Assembly (NCBI RefSeq): GCF_004745865.1
Contig: NZ_SRKZ01000001.1
Location: 992,001-1,056,000 of the forward strand
Source: Hymenobacter wooponensis
GTDB taxonomy: Bacteria > Bacteroidota > Bacteroidia > Cytophagales > Hymenobacteraceae
Length of the DNA stretch: 64,000 nucleotides
Direction of reading: 5' to 3'
Shown: positions 27,491-37,153 of the stretch, one piece after another
Numbering within the stretch: the stretch's first letter is position 1
How the letters are laid out: every line of letters starts with the position of its first letter
The notes under the pieces: generated by a model
The model's database searches: none
Seen by the model: the letters and a program-made list of their open reading frames with translations, nothing else
Told to the model about the DNA's origin: nothing
Position numbers and translations under genes: made by a program

Positions 27491-28232
27491 ATTTTATAAT
27501 ACAATATATTGCCCTGAATCCGTCACGCCACCCGATTTTCTTTCCCTCAGCATATGTTCGCCCATAATAACTAATACCTACTTCATAAATACGGACATTA
27601 GGAATCTTGGCAATTTTTGCAGTTACTTCTGGTTCAAAGCCGAATCGGTTTTCTTCAAGTTTTAAATTTTGGACTAAATCACGGCGAAATAACTTATAGC
27701 AAGTCTCCATATCTGTGAGGTTCAAATTGGAAAATGCATTAGAAAGCATTGTTAACCAGTGATTCCCGATGCTATGCCAGAAAAACAAAATGCGGTGAGG
27801 CTTCCCACCCATAAACCGTGAACCATACACAACATCAGCCATTCCACGTAATACAGGACGCAGAAGAATATTATATTCTTCTGGATCATATTCTAGATCA
27901 GCATCCTGGATAATAATATAGTCTCCAGTAGCTTCCCGTATACCTGTATGTAAAGCAGCTCCTTTACCTTGATTTACCTGGTGCTTACGATATTGAATAG
28001 GCAACTCTGGATTAGCCCTCATGTAGCGTCCAATAGCTTCTTCGGTATCGTCTTTTGAACAGTCATTCACAATAATCACTTCTTTCTCGATTCCTCCTAT
28101 CAACTCTACAGCCTTAACATGATCTAAAATCAGATGAATAGTAGAGCCTTCATTATAAGCTGGAATGACAATGGAGAGCTTTTTAGGCGGAAAATGCACA
28201 GTATTCCCTGAGTTGGTTGTAGTATTGATCAT
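27474..28232 (-). CDS. Dolichol-phosphate-mannose-synthase-like GT2
   Basis: A GT2 enzyme of about 252 residues without C-terminal membrane helices, as in bacterial DPM1-like proteins. [31 protein letters not shown] and [14 protein letters not shown] (DxD at about 110-112) are the DPM1 signature blocks, with GSRFMGG and [13 protein letters not shown] [13 protein letters not shown] after them. It probably loads a sugar onto undecaprenyl phosphate for the GT39-like protein encoded directly downstream. I use ATG 28232; a TTG at 28235 is alternative. Confidence 0.88.
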   Translation of the reverse strand: MINTTTNSGNTVHFPPKKLSIVIPAYNEGSTIHLILDHVKAVELIGGIEKEVIIVNDCSKDDTEEAIGRYMRANPELPIQYRKHQVNQGKGAALHTGIREATGDYIIIQDADLEYDPEEYNILLRPVLRGMADVVYGSRFMGGKPHRILFFWHSIGNHWLTMLSNAFSNLNLTDMETCYKLFRRDLVQNLKLEENRFGFEPEVTAKIAKIPNVRIYEVGISYYGRTYAEGKKIGWRDGFRAIYCIIKYGIGK

Positions 28233-28272
28233 CAAGAAGTTGGTAAAATCGAAGTTGAAAAACTGTGGATAA

Positions 28273-30180
28273 TTAGCTTATCATCCATTTTTTCCACCAC
28301 CACTGAAATACAATCAATGCCCAGATACGGGCATGTACATCACTAGGGCTGCGCGAAAACAATTGCGTTTTTAGCGCTTGGATAGCTGCTACATCAAATA
28401 CTCCTTGTGCTTCGATAAAAGCATCAGAGAGCAGGTCATCTTCAATCAGCGGGCGTAGCTCACCACGGAACCACTTTAATAAGGGGACTTCGAACCCGTG
28501 CTTTGGGCGCTTATATAGCTCTTCCGGGAGCATGGGGCGGAAGGCATCCTGCACTATTTTCTTCTTCATGTTTGCGTCGATTTTACTTTCGACGGGCAAG
28601 GAGAAGGCGAAGTTGACCACGTTGGGGTCCAGGAAGGGAGGACGCACCTCCAAGGAATTAGCCATACTCATCAGGTCCACCTTCGTGAGCATGTCGTAAG
28701 GCAGTACCATCTTCGTATCGGCGAGCAGAACCTCATTGAGGTCACCGTCGCTGTGCAGGTCCTCCAGCAGTTCTTTTCGGCGCTTATCGGCTAGCTTTTT
28801 TCCTACTTTACGGCGGGCGGAGGCACTAAGCAGGTTACGAGCATCTTTCTCAGAGGCAAAGGAGGCCCAATCCCAGTAGCGGTCTTTGGGTCCACTAAGC
28901 ATGCCGCGGGAGAAGCGTTGAAACTGACGGATTTTATTGCCGAAGAAAGAATTACGTGACTTTGGCAGGATATCCCACAGCAGGTTTAGACCAGTTACGG
29001 CTTCAGCTTTAAACCCACCCTGGCGAACCTGAAATTCGCCCATGTGCTTATTGTAGCCGCCAAAGAGCTCATCAGCGCCATCACCAGATAAGGCTACGGT
29101 AGCTTTCTCACGGGTACGTTTACTAAGAATATAGACTGCCAGAGCTGATGAATCAGCAAAAGGCTCATCGATGTAGTTCAAGACATCGAAGATATGATCG
29201 TAAAGATCCTGATTCGTCAGCGAGAAGACGGTGTGGTTCGTCTTGTACTTATCAGCTACGAGCTTGGCGTACTTCGTCTCATCGAAGAAAGGCTCATCGC
29301 GGTAGCCGATACTAAACGTATTCAGGTGAGGCGTATGACGCGACGCCAGTGCAACGATGACCGAGGAATCAATACCTCCACTTAGGAAAGCGCCAAGCGG
29401 CACGTCGGCAACCAGCCGGCGGGCAGTAGCGTCATCGAGCAACTCCACTAGCTTCTTCTGTTGCTGCTCGTACGTTAGCTTATTCTTCTCAACCTTTTTA
29501 GGGTCGTAGGGGATCTTGTACCAGCGCTTGCGAACTACCTTTTTGCCTTTTATATACAGATAATGGCCGGGCAACAATTTTTTAACGCCTTTAAAAATTG
29601 TTGCTGGGCCAGGGATGTAATTAAGCTGTAGATAATGGCTGAGGGCTACGTAGTCCAGCTTACGCGGAATTCCCAGTGCTAATAGCGACTTCATCTCTGA
29701 GGAGAAAAGAAGCTTGTCCTCATCACGATAAATGAGCAGGGGCTTCTCCCCCATCCGGTCGCGGGCGATAAAGACGGAGTCTTCTTCCTTATCGTAAATA
29801 GCAAAACCGAAGAAGCCATTCAGCTTTTTGATAAAGCTGCGCCCTTCAGAGATGTACAGGCGTAGAATTACCTCAGTATCAGTCTGCGAATGGAAGCGGT
29901 GGCCTTTGCTAATTAGCTTCTGGCGCAGCTCTTTGAAATTAAAGATTTCGCCGTTGAAGACAATAGTATAACGACCTGATTCATCCGTCATGGGCTGATT
30001 ACCATCGGCGGTGAGGTCAAGGATAGCTAGACGACGAAAGCCTAGGCCACACCGGTCATAGACGAAGTGCCCCTGCGAATCGGGGCCTCGGCTAATGATA
30101 GCGTCGGTTGAGGCGTGCAATGAGGCCAGCGCGCTGCGGCCTGCGTCAGTAAAGGCGAATACTCCGGTAATTCCACACAT
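28273..30180 (-). CDS. asnB: Asparagine synthase (glutamine-hydrolysing), likely polysaccharide amidotransferase
   Basis: A 635-residue class II glutamine amidotransferase. The N-terminus MCGITGVF has the catalytic nucleophile Cys2. RGPDSQG and FNGEIFN are glutaminase-domain blocks, and the synthetase domain has SGGIDSS at 267-273 (ATP pyrophosphatase loop). It is the first gene read into the GT39/UGD unit and the last on the polysaccharide side. In many O-antigen loci a homologue amidates uronic acids; the neighbouring UDP-glucuronate pathway makes that plausible here. True asparagine synthesis is the alternative. A -7 box lies just upstream. Confidence 0.93.
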   Translation of the reverse strand: MCGITGVFAFTDAGRSALASLHASTDAIISRGPDSQGHFVYDRCGLGFRRLAILDLTADGNQPMTDESGRYTIVFNGEIFNFKELRQKLISKGHRFHSQTDTEVILRLYISEGRSFIKKLNGFFGFAIYDKEEDSVFIARDRMGEKPLLIYRDEDKLLFSSEMKSLLALGIPRKLDYVALSHYLQLNYIPGPATIFKGVKKLLPGHYLYIKGKKVVRKRWYKIPYDPKKVEKNKLTYEQQQKKLVELLDDATARRLVADVPLGAFLSGGIDSSVIVALASRHTPHLNTFSIGYRDEPFFDETKYAKLVADKYKTNHTVFSLTNQDLYDHIFDVLNYIDEPFADSSALAVYILSKRTREKATVALSGDGADELFGGYNKHMGEFQVRQGGFKAEAVTGLNLLWDILPKSRNSFFGNKIRQFQRFSRGMLSGPKDRYWDWASFASEKDARNLLSASARRKVGKKLADKRRKELLEDLHSDGDLNEVLLADTKMVLPYDMLTKVDLMSMANSLEVRPPFLDPNVVNFAFSLPVESKIDANMKKKIVQDAFRPMLPEELYKRPKHGFEVPLLKWFRGELRPLIEDDLLSDAFIEAQGVFDVAAIQALKTQLFSRSPSDVHARIWALIVFQWWWKKWMIS

Positions 30181-30188
30181 AGGGCGGG

Positions 30189-30196
30189 CAAAAGTA
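30189..30196 (-). promoter_or_regulatory. Bacteroidota -7 box for asnB
   Basis: The minus strand reads TACTTTTG, matching TAnnTTTG, and ends only about 8 nt before the ATG at 30180. The transcript would have almost no leader. Confidence 0.5.
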
Positions 30197-30307
30197 CGAA
30201 CTATCAGGACTTGAGTTCGGAAAAACTACGGCCGCCGCTCGCAACCAAAGCCGTGCCACGTTAGTACACCCTGTAGATTCTCTCCCATCCTTACCTCGAC
30301 CATAGCC

Positions 30308-30838
30308 ATGAATTTACAAGATCAATTGACTCTGCAGCAAGAGTTTGAAGCGGCTGTTTCGCGTGTAGATAACCTTCCCGGTGACCAAGCCGCCGCACAT
30401 ATGACGGACCTCTACGGCTTATATAAGCAAGCGACAGATGGTGACCATGACGCTGAACGTGACGAAGTAGGCGATGATACGCCCGATAACCCGGATGGCC
30501 CCAAAGGTCTTTCGCAAGCTCAATGGGATGCCTGGAGCAAATACAAAGGGGTCAGCCATGATGATGCCCGTCGTCAATATATTGCAAAGGTGGCCGAAAT
30601 AGCCGGTCCAGTGGGGGAATCGACCACAGTCATTACGGGCAACGGACAACCCGCTACTGGGTCTCAGGTGGGTGGAGCTGATTCCAGTTCCGGACCCGAG
30701 GTTCAATCGAATGACAATACTACGCTCTCGCAACAGCCGACCTCACAGCCGGGCATATCCCAAGGAGGCCTACGTGGTGACATTACAGCAGGTGCGCCCT
30801 ATGGTGGCGAAGACAAGTTAAAAGGCGATCAAAGCTAA
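30308..30838 (+). CDS. Acyl-CoA-binding-domain protein with a disordered tail
   Basis: A 176-residue soluble protein. Residues 10-105 align with the acyl-CoA-binding protein fold: FEAAVSRVDNLP, then MTDLYGLYKQATDGD (the ACBP LYxLYKQATxGD motif), then AQWDAWSKYKGVSHDDA and RRQYIAKVAEIAG. These carry the residues that bind CoA phosphates. Between the two motifs is an insert rich in Asp, Glu and Pro. Residues 106-176 are a Gly/Ser/Gln/Asn-rich tail with no predicted fold. No signal peptide or membrane segment is seen. It stands alone between divergent asnB and a convergent GlcD gene. Its cellular role is unknown. Confidence 0.75.
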   Translation: MNLQDQLTLQQEFEAAVSRVDNLPGDQAAAHMTDLYGLYKQATDGDHDAERDEVGDDTPDNPDGPKGLSQAQWDAWSKYKGVSHDDARRQYIAKVAEIAGPVGESTTVITGNGQPATGSQVGGADSSSGPEVQSNDNTTLSQQPTSQPGISQGGLRGDITAGAPYGGEDKLKGDQS

Positions 30839-30867
30839 TATTTGCTAAAACACCTTTTTGCGATACT

Positions 30868-30905
30868 CACAAAAAAGCCTCTCATGATTGAGAGGCTTTT
30901 TTGTG
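30868..30905. terminator. Bidirectional terminator between the ACBP and GlcD genes
   Basis: A hairpin with stem AAAAAAGCCTCTCA and its complement around a short loop, with CACA/TGTG continuing the pairing. A and T runs flank it on both sides. Both convergent genes end within 30 bp. Confidence 0.9.
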
Positions 30906-30925
30906 GGAGAAAAACCCAAAACAGG

Positions 30926-32335
30926 TTAAAATATTTTCCCAGGGTTCATTATGCCTCGCGGATCAAATACTTGCTTGATGCCGCGCATTAGATTGAGCTG
31001 CGCTTCCCCGATGGCAATACCGATGTAAGGCTTTTGTACTAGGCCTATCCCATGCTCACCGGAAATAGTCCCTCCTAGGCTCACGCATAACCGAAATAAC
31101 TCCCGGATTGGCTCCTGTAGGCCACGATGCCACATCTCATCATCCAGCTCGCCTCGGATAATATTGACGTGCAGGTTGCCGTCGCCGGCATGACCGTAGC
31201 AAACCGAGTTAAAGCCGTAGCGGCTTCCAATTTCTTTTACTCCTTTTAACAGCGTGGCCAGTTCGGCACGAGGTACTACCGTATCTTCTTCCTTGTAGAC
31301 GGAGTTATAGCGAACGGCATTCCCAATGTTACGACGAATGCGCCACAGATCATCCTTCTGAGCTGCCGTATCGGCCAGCAGAATTTCGTCTACGTCGTAC
31401 TTTTCCAGCACTGCATACACAGCTTCCGCTTCCTTATATAGTTGATCCAAGTCCTGCCCATCTAATTCGATAAGCAAATGCGCCCGAATATCGGCTGGCA
31501 AACTGAGCGGGATGTTGAGGTAGCGCGATGACCATTCAATAGCCTCGCGCTCCATAAACTCTAGGCCAGATGGTACAATGCCAGCTCTGAAAATAGCCGA
31601 AACGGCCGTAGCGGCTTCGTTCTCATCGCGGAAGGGTGCTAAGAGAAGAAGATTCTGCTGTGGATAAGGTAGCAGTTTGAAAACAATGCGTGTAATAACA
31701 CCCAGTGTACCTTCAGAGCCGATCAGTAGCTGCGTAAGATTATAGCCGGTGGCGTTCTTTAGCGTGTTAGCCCCGGTCCAAATGATTTCCCCGGTGGGCA
31801 GTACTACTTGCATATTCAGCACATAGTCCTTCGTGACGCCATATTTTACTGCTTTAGGGCCACCACTGCTTTCACTAAGATTGCCCCCCAGAAAACAGCT
31901 GCCCTTACTAGCGGGGTCTGGAGGATAAAAGAGGCCTACTTCTTTTACAGCATTCTGAAACACTTCCGTAACTACCCCAGGCTCTACGGTTGCCTGCAGG
32001 TTGCGCTCATCAATTTCAATGATGCGGTTAAGTCGCTCAGTGCTTAGCACTACCCCATGATGAATGGGAAGTGCCCCACCCGATAGGCCAGTACCAGCAC
32101 CACGGGGAGTAACGGGAATGTGATACTCGTAGCACAACCGTACAATTTGACTTACCTCTTCGGCGTTTGCCGGGCGCACCACAACGTCGGGAGCAAAGTG
32201 TAAGTCTTCTGTATGGTCGCGGCCATAATCAGCATAGACGTCCGCTTCTACGCGCTGGGCTGTGAGTACGTGCGCCTCACCAACGATGGCCTCAAACTGG
32301 GCGATTAATGATGGGGTTAAAACTTGATATTCCAT
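30926..32335 (-). CDS. glcD: FAD-linked 2-hydroxyacid oxidase/dehydrogenase (GlcD / D-lactate dehydrogenase type)
   Basis: A 469-residue protein of the vanillyl-alcohol-oxidase FAD family. VTPRGAGTGLSGGALP (about 77-92) is the FAD pyrophosphate-binding loop. GSCFLGGNLSESSGG and TRIVFKLLP follow. The C-terminal FAD-oxidase domain has YGHAGDGNLHVNII and GEHGIG. The family includes glycolate oxidase GlcD and quinone-linked D-lactate dehydrogenases; which substrate is used cannot be told. GlcE and GlcF partners are not adjacent. Its promoter faces that of the NlpC lipoprotein with only ~40 bp between them. Confidence 0.88.
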   Translation of the reverse strand: MEYQVLTPSLIAQFEAIVGEAHVLTAQRVEADVYADYGRDHTEDLHFAPDVVVRPANAEEVSQIVRLCYEYHIPVTPRGAGTGLSGGALPIHHGVVLSTERLNRIIEIDERNLQATVEPGVVTEVFQNAVKEVGLFYPPDPASKGSCFLGGNLSESSGGPKAVKYGVTKDYVLNMQVVLPTGEIIWTGANTLKNATGYNLTQLLIGSEGTLGVITRIVFKLLPYPQQNLLLLAPFRDENEAATAVSAIFRAGIVPSGLEFMEREAIEWSSRYLNIPLSLPADIRAHLLIELDGQDLDQLYKEAEAVYAVLEKYDVDEILLADTAAQKDDLWRIRRNIGNAVRYNSVYKEEDTVVPRAELATLLKGVKEIGSRYGFNSVCYGHAGDGNLHVNIIRGELDDEMWHRGLQEPIRELFRLCVSLGGTISGEHGIGLVQKPYIGIAIGEAQLNLMRGIKQVFDPRGIMNPGKIF

Positions 32336-32364
32336 ATATAGAGGAGCAAAATGACCTGTTCACC

Positions 32365-32372
32365 TATCTTTG
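32365..32372 (+). promoter_or_regulatory. Bacteroidota -7 box just before the NlpC/P60 start
   Basis: TATCTTTG is an exact TAnnTTTG match ending 5 nt before the ATG at 32378. If used, the message would be leaderless or nearly so, and the ATG at 32351 could not be the start. Confidence 0.35.
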
Positions 32373-32377
32373 CACCG

Positions 32378-33055
32378 ATGCGGGAACACGTTACGAAGGT
32401 ACGGCATTCGGCGCACTGGCGCCGGTGGCTGCCAGTGCTACTGATAGGACTGCTAGGTTGGCTGGCTGCGTGTAGCGGTGCCAAGAAGGTAAACTACCGA
32501 AACGGCCGATATTACTCGGCCCGAGATATGGCTCGGATCAAGGCCAACGAGCGACGACGCGGTATTTCACCCGCCAATAAGTCGAAAGCTAAGATAGCTA
32601 CGGCAGCTGGTAAGAGCAAAGTAGTGGTGAAACGACCTAACGCGCGACCCACCCCAGCTAACTTGAGGCGTGAAATTGCTTCCGTTATTGAAACGGCTCG
32701 CTCATTTGAAGGAACACCTTACAAATTTGGTGGTACTACTCGGCTCGGCATGGACTGCTCCGGGTTATTGTTCATGTCGTTTGCAGCCATCAACGTAACC
32801 ATTCCCCGCTCTAGCAATGAGCAGGCGCTGTGGGGAGACCCAGTGAAGCCCCAGAACCTACAACCCGGCGATTTGGTATTTTTCGGAGGTTCGCCTGGCA
32901 GTTCAACTATTACTCACGTTGGTTTAGTAACAGAAGCCTCAGATGAGAGCGTGCAGTTCATTCACTCTTCCAGCTCTTTAGGTGTAATCGAGAATGCGTT
33001 AGAATCGGATTACTATCTAAGCAGATTCATTAAGGCAGTACGACCAAAGTTGTGA
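32378..33055 (+). CDS. NlpC/P60-family lipoprotein (peptidoglycan endopeptidase)
   Basis: A lipoprotein of about 225 residues. A basic n-region, then LPVLLIGLLGWLAAC is a signal peptide with a lipobox cysteine at about residue 32. A Lys/Arg-rich linker follows. The NlpC/P60 domain has the catalytic cysteine in LGMDCSGLLF (about 127) and histidine in ITHVGLV (about 180); GDLVFF is the usual strand. It probably cleaves murein cross-links at the periplasmic face of the outer membrane. The frame also opens at ATG 32351; I prefer 32378, which gives a better signal peptide and fits the nearby -7 box. Confidence 0.9.
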   Translation: MREHVTKVRHSAHWRRWLPVLLIGLLGWLAACSGAKKVNYRNGRYYSARDMARIKANERRRGISPANKSKAKIATAAGKSKVVVKRPNARPTPANLRREIASVIETARSFEGTPYKFGGTTRLGMDCSGLLFMSFAAINVTIPRSSNEQALWGDPVKPQNLQPGDLVFFGGSPGSSTITHVGLVTEASDESVQFIHSSSSLGVIENALESDYYLSRFIKAVRPKL

Positions 33056-33065
33056 ATTTGCCTCT

Positions 33066-33073
33066 TACCTTTG
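33066..33073 (+). promoter_or_regulatory. Bacteroidota -7 box for the first Oar receptor
   Basis: TACCTTTG matches TAnnTTTG exactly. It would give a leader of about 115 nt before the ATG at 33198. The nearest TTG triplets upstream are at non-ideal spacing. Confidence 0.4.
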
Positions 33074-33197
33074 TGCCCGAAAACAAACCTTGTGTACCAG
33101 AAGAGTTTATAGAAACTCGACGGTAGCTCAAAATATAGTAGAGTCTTTTACTTCTTAGTAGCCTTTCACACAGCACTTTTTCACCAATCCCCCCTTT

Positions 33198-36100
33198 ATG
33201 AGACGCAATCTTTACGCCTCAATGGCCATGGTGCCACTGGCGGTCTTGTCAGCCCACTTAAGCTGGGGCCAGGCCACGACCACCTCGGCGATGAACGGTA
33301 TTATTACCGATAAGTCGGGAGCGGGCCTGCCTGGTGCTACGGTTATTGCCGTGCACACTCCAACAAACACGCAGTACGTTGCTCCTACTAACTCGGAAGG
33401 TCGTTTCAGCCTGCAGAACATGCGCGTGGGTGGCCCTTACACCATCCGCGTAACTTTCATCGGCTATAAGGAGGCAGTTCGTGAAAACATCTTCCTGACG
33501 CTAGGACAGAACCTGCGCCTCGATATCAACTTGAGCGACTCGGAACAGACGCTGGGTGAAGTAGTAGTACGGGGCAACGACACCCGCTCGGTACTTAATG
33601 CTGAGCGTGCTGGTTCTACTACGAACATCAGCACGCAGGAGATTCAGCGTTTGCCCACTATTCAGCGTAGCTTGAATGATTTTACGCGTCTGACGCCTCA
33701 AGCAAACTCTGGTAGTACTGGCGCAATCGGTGGTGGTAACTTCCGTCAGAACAATATCACCATTGACGGTGCGGACTTTAATAACAACTTTGGTATTGGG
33801 GGTAACCTGCCAGCAAACGGCAACCCAATTTCACTGGACGCCGTGCAGGAGATTTCAGTTAACGTAACTCCTTTCGACGTACGTCAATCCGGTTTCATTG
33901 GTAGTGCTATCAATGCCGTTACTCGCTCTGGTAGCAACGACTTTTCTGGCTCAGTTTACACTTACTGGCGTAATCAGAATCAACAAGGTAACAAGGTTGG
34001 CGACCAAACTTTCATTAAACAGGATCTGAACGAAAAGCAGTATGGTTTCCGCTTCGGTGGTCCCGTAATTAAAGACAAGCTTTTCTTCTTTGTTAATGCA
34101 GAGAAACTGGACCGTACTAGCCCAGGCCAGCAAAACGTAGTTGCCACTGCGGGCCAGGTGTATGGAGCTGCTGGTACGCCCAGCAACGTAGTACGGCCTT
34201 CAGGAGCATTCCTCGACGAGGTAAGTTCGTTCCTACGTGAGAAATACGGTTACGAAACTGGTCCTTATCAAGGATACTCGTTTAAGTCTGACCGTACCAC
34301 TCTACTAGGCCGTGTTGACTGGAACATTAATACTAACAACCGCCTCTCAGTTCGCTATAGCCAAGTAGAAAGTAAGTCGCCGAGCTTTGTGAGTACCTCA
34401 CGCAGCCCACTAACAGCTTTCTCTAATACCCGGACAAGTAATTTTGCCCTGCCGTTCTCCAACTCCAACTACTTTCAGGAGAGCAACTTTTATTCACTGG
34501 CAGCTGAATTGAACTCCACTATTAGCGGGAGGTTCTTCAATACCCTGCGTGGTACCTATACCCACCAGAAGGACCCTCGCAGCTCAAACAGTGAAGTGTT
34601 CCCATTTGTAGATATTCTCGATGGAACGCGTAATGCAAACGGCACCTATACCACGGGGGTAAACCCACTCACCTCTTTTGGTTATGAGCCCTTCACTTTT
34701 GGTAACCTGCGTGATGTGGAAACGTACTCGGCGGTAGACTATGTTAACTACACGGCGGGTATCCATAACCTTACGGCAGGTGTTCAGTTCGACTTACAGA
34801 GCACGAAGAATGGCTTCCAGCGCTTCGCTACTAGCTATTACACGTATAACTCATGGGATGAATTCAAAGCTGGAGGGCAGCCCCGTGATTTCGCACTAAC
34901 CTACTCATTACTACCTGGCTACGAGCAGGCATATCCTCGCTTTAAAACTGCTCAGTACTCTGCCTATGCGCAGGATGAAATTAACTTGAGCGAGAAGTTA
35001 CGCGTTACAGCTGGCTTACGCTTGGAGTTGAACTCTTACCTGAATGTTAAAGAAATTCAGACGCATCCATTGGTAGCTGGCCTACGCTTCGCTAACAATG
35101 AGCAGATTGACACGGGTGTTCTACCAAAGAACCGCGTATTGTGGTCGCCCCGTATCGGTTTCAACTATGACATTAAAGGTGACCGGACCCTGCAGTTGCG
35201 TGGTGGTAGCGGTATCTTCGCTGGCCGCGTACCCACAGTATGGATTGTGTCGCAAGCAGGTGATGCTGGCTTGATCCAGTTTACGACTACTGCATCAGGG
35301 GCTGACGCTCCTAAAGAATTTAACCCTGACCCAGCGGCTTATCGCCCTTCGACGGTTCCAACCCCTGGCACACAGGTTCCTGCTACCCTCAGTGCTACCG
35401 ACCGAAACTTCCGCAACCCACAGGCTTGGAAGAGCAGCTTAGCGCTTGATGTCCAACTACCATTCGGCATCGTTGGTACTCTGGAAGGTATCTACAACAA
35501 GGATCTCACAATAGCATTGGGTCGTAACCCCAACTTAGTAGATCCAACAGCCTTGAATACTGCGGGCTACCCAGATAACCGCCCAGTATATCCAGTATTG
35601 AACCGTGACCGATTTATCAACCCCTTAACGTCGTCTACAGTAAGCGCTACCAACCCGGTGCCTAACCAGCCCGTCCGGACTGGCGACACCCGTGGTACGC
35701 AAGCCTTCAATACGGTAGTTCTTTACAACCGTCACCAAGGCTATTACTTGTCAGGAACTGCCAAACTGGAAAAGCGTTTCGATAACGGTCTCTTCGCTTC
35801 GGTAGCCTACGTACGTACCCAGCAGAAGGTATTATTTGATGGTGGTGGTGACCAGTTGCTGAATACTTGGTCAGGTACTCCTATCGTGAACAATTCGAAC
35901 GATCCGGAACTAAGCTATTCTGGCTTCGCTGTACCGGATCGGGTGATTGCTTCGCTTTCTTACCGCAAAGAGTATATCGGTCACTTGGGTACTACTCTCT
36001 CAGTATTCTACGAAGGCTCTTCACAAGGTCGCTTCTCGTATATCTATGGAGCTGACTTCAACCGTGATGGTCAGACCAATGATTTGATCTACGTACCGAA

Positions 36101-36617
36101 AGATGGGTCAGAAATTATCTTTACTGACTTCAACTATGGTACTACTGCTGCGCCAAACATTGTTTCGGCCGCACGTCAGAAGGAGTTGTTCTTCCAGTAC
36201 ATTGACCAAGACGACTATTTGAAGAAGCGCAAAGGTCAATATGCTGAGCGCAACGGAGCTAAACTTCCTTGGCGTAATCAAGTTGACATCAAGTTTGCAC
36301 AGGATTTATTCACGGATCTGGGTGGTAAGAAAAACACACTACAATTCTCGCTGGATATCTTCAACTTTGGCAACCTTCTCAACAAAGACTGGGGCTTGGT
36401 ACAACAGTTCAACAATGCCTCTATCCTTGTTCCAACTAATACAACGGCTCCGTCAAGTAACCCAAACTTGCCGGTTTACACGGCTGGTGGCACGGTTAAG
36501 CCTACCTTCCGTCTAGCTACAGACCGTAGTCAGCCCATTACCAATACGTTCCGTTACAACAACGCTCTGGCCTCTACTTACTACATGCAGTTTGGACTGC
36601 GTTACATCTTCAACTAA
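33198..36617 (+). CDS. Oar-like TonB-dependent outer-membrane receptor (first copy)
   Basis: A 1139-residue TonB-dependent outer-membrane protein. A signal peptide (residues 1-25) precedes a carboxypeptidase-regulatory-like beta-sandwich (about 28-115), which contains SGAGLPGATVIAVHTPTNTQ. The plug follows, with RSLNDFTRLTPQAN and NNITIDGADFNN, then a 22-strand-type barrel ending in YYMQFGLRYIFN, whose terminal aromatic residue fits the BAM signal. Family members move large ligands or act in adhesion and developmental signalling (Oar of myxobacteria). The ligand is unknown. No SusD partner is adjacent, so it is not a classical SusCD glycan pair. A strong terminator follows. Confidence 0.9.
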   Translation: MRRNLYASMAMVPLAVLSAHLSWGQATTTSAMNGIITDKSGAGLPGATVIAVHTPTNTQYVAPTNSEGRFSLQNMRVGGPYTIRVTFIGYKEAVRENIFLTLGQNLRLDINLSDSEQTLGEVVVRGNDTRSVLNAERAGSTTNISTQEIQRLPTIQRSLNDFTRLTPQANSGSTGAIGGGNFRQNNITIDGADFNNNFGIGGNLPANGNPISLDAVQEISVNVTPFDVRQSGFIGSAINAVTRSGSNDFSGSVYTYWRNQNQQGNKVGDQTFIKQDLNEKQYGFRFGGPVIKDKLFFFVNAEKLDRTSPGQQNVVATAGQVYGAAGTPSNVVRPSGAFLDEVSSFLREKYGYETGPYQGYSFKSDRTTLLGRVDWNINTNNRLSVRYSQVESKSPSFVSTSRSPLTAFSNTRTSNFALPFSNSNYFQESNFYSLAAELNSTISGRFFNTLRGTYTHQKDPRSSNSEVFPFVDILDGTRNANGTYTTGVNPLTSFGYEPFTFGNLRDVETYSAVDYVNYTAGIHNLTAGVQFDLQSTKNGFQRFATSYYTYNSWDEFKAGGQPRDFALTYSLLPGYEQAYPRFKTAQYSAYAQDEINLSEKLRVTAGLRLELNSYLNVKEIQTHPLVAGLRFANNEQIDTGVLPKNRVLWSPRIGFNYDIKGDRTLQLRGGSGIFAGRVPTVWIVSQAGDAGLIQFTTTASGADAPKEFNPDPAAYRPSTVPTPGTQVPATLSATDRNFRNPQAWKSSLALDVQLPFGIVGTLEGIYNKDLTIALGRNPNLVDPTALNTAGYPDNRPVYPVLNRDRFINPLTSSTVSATNPVPNQPVRTGDTRGTQAFNTVVLYNRHQGYYLSGTAKLEKRFDNGLFASVAYVRTQQKVLFDGGGDQLLNTWSGTPIVNNSNDPELSYSGFAVPDRVIASLSYRKEYIGHLGTTLSVFYEGSSQGRFSYIYGADFNRDGQTNDLIYVPKDGSEIIFTDFNYGTTAAPNIVSAARQKELFFQYIDQDDYLKKRKGQYAERNGAKLPWRNQVDIKFAQDLFTDLGGKKNTLQFSLDIFNFGNLLNKDWGLVQQFNNASILVPTNTTAPSSNPNLPVYTAGGTVKPTFRLATDRSQPITNTFRYNNALASTYYMQFGLRYIFN

Positions 36618-36640
36618 GCTTAGTTGATTAAGTACCTGAA

Positions 36641-36673
36641 GAGGGTTGACGTTTTCGTCAGCCCTCTTTTTTT
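36641..36673 (+). terminator. Terminator of the first Oar gene
   Basis: A 10-bp stem, GAGGGTTGAC with its complement (one G-T wobble), a TTTT loop and a run of seven T. It ends 50 bp after the Oar stop codon. Confidence 0.88.
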
Positions 36674-36868
36674 GTCCTTTACGAAGTCAGCATTACACGC
36701 TTAGGAGGCTCAGCTGTAAACAGCAGATATCATTGTTCTTGCTGGTTACTCAATAACTTATCTTACAGACTGAAGACTTTATAATAGTTCAGCTTTTGTA
36801 TTTTTCTACAGTTGGGCTAGCCTTGCTTTTCTTTGTTTTCTCGAATCCAGCTAAAGAAGTTGTCGTAA

Positions 36869-37153
36869 ATGGAGGGAAACTATTTCCTCCTTGCCATGCC
36901 ATTGCACCGCGAACTAGATAAGAAGCTCAGCAAGACCTTTGAACCCTCATCTCGAATTGATGATGTATTTAAAGGGTATGATATCACCTTCGTGACAAAC
37001 GAACACGGAGAGCCAGTAACCCTGTTCTTTGGTAAGCGTCGGCCTGACGGGTTAATTGCGGGGGAGCGATACACCCGTACTATAAAACGCCAACCCGGTA
37101 GCCTGGAAGTCAAGTCCAGCCATTGGGACCTACGTGGAAAAATAATGGCCTAA
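36869..37153 (+). CDS. Small hypothetical protein, 94 aa (85 aa from the inner ATG)
   Basis: I do not recognise this family. It is a small soluble protein with no signal peptide from the inner ATG at 36896 (MPLHRELDKKLS), which I regard as the likelier start. It is rich in Lys/Arg and Gly in the second half: VTLFFGKRRPDGLIAGERYTRTI. It looks like a mostly beta fold. The last codons, AAA ATA ATG GCC TAA, lie inside a hairpin shared with the opposite gene. It may be a conserved hypothetical of this genus. Confidence 0.55.
   Translation: MEGNYFLLAMPLHRELDKKLSKTFEPSSRIDDVFKGYDITFVTNEHGEPVTLFFGKRRPDGLIAGERYTRTIKRQPGSLEVKSSHWDLRGKIMA

Noticed and set aside
30926..32335. Calling a GlcDEF operon
   Set aside because: No glcE or glcF adjacent; only the single FAD subunit can be supported.
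36610..36626. 16-bp palindrome CAACTAAGCTTAGTTG over the Oar stop codon
   Set aside because: Short, built around the stop codon, with the proper terminator 25 bp later; probably chance.
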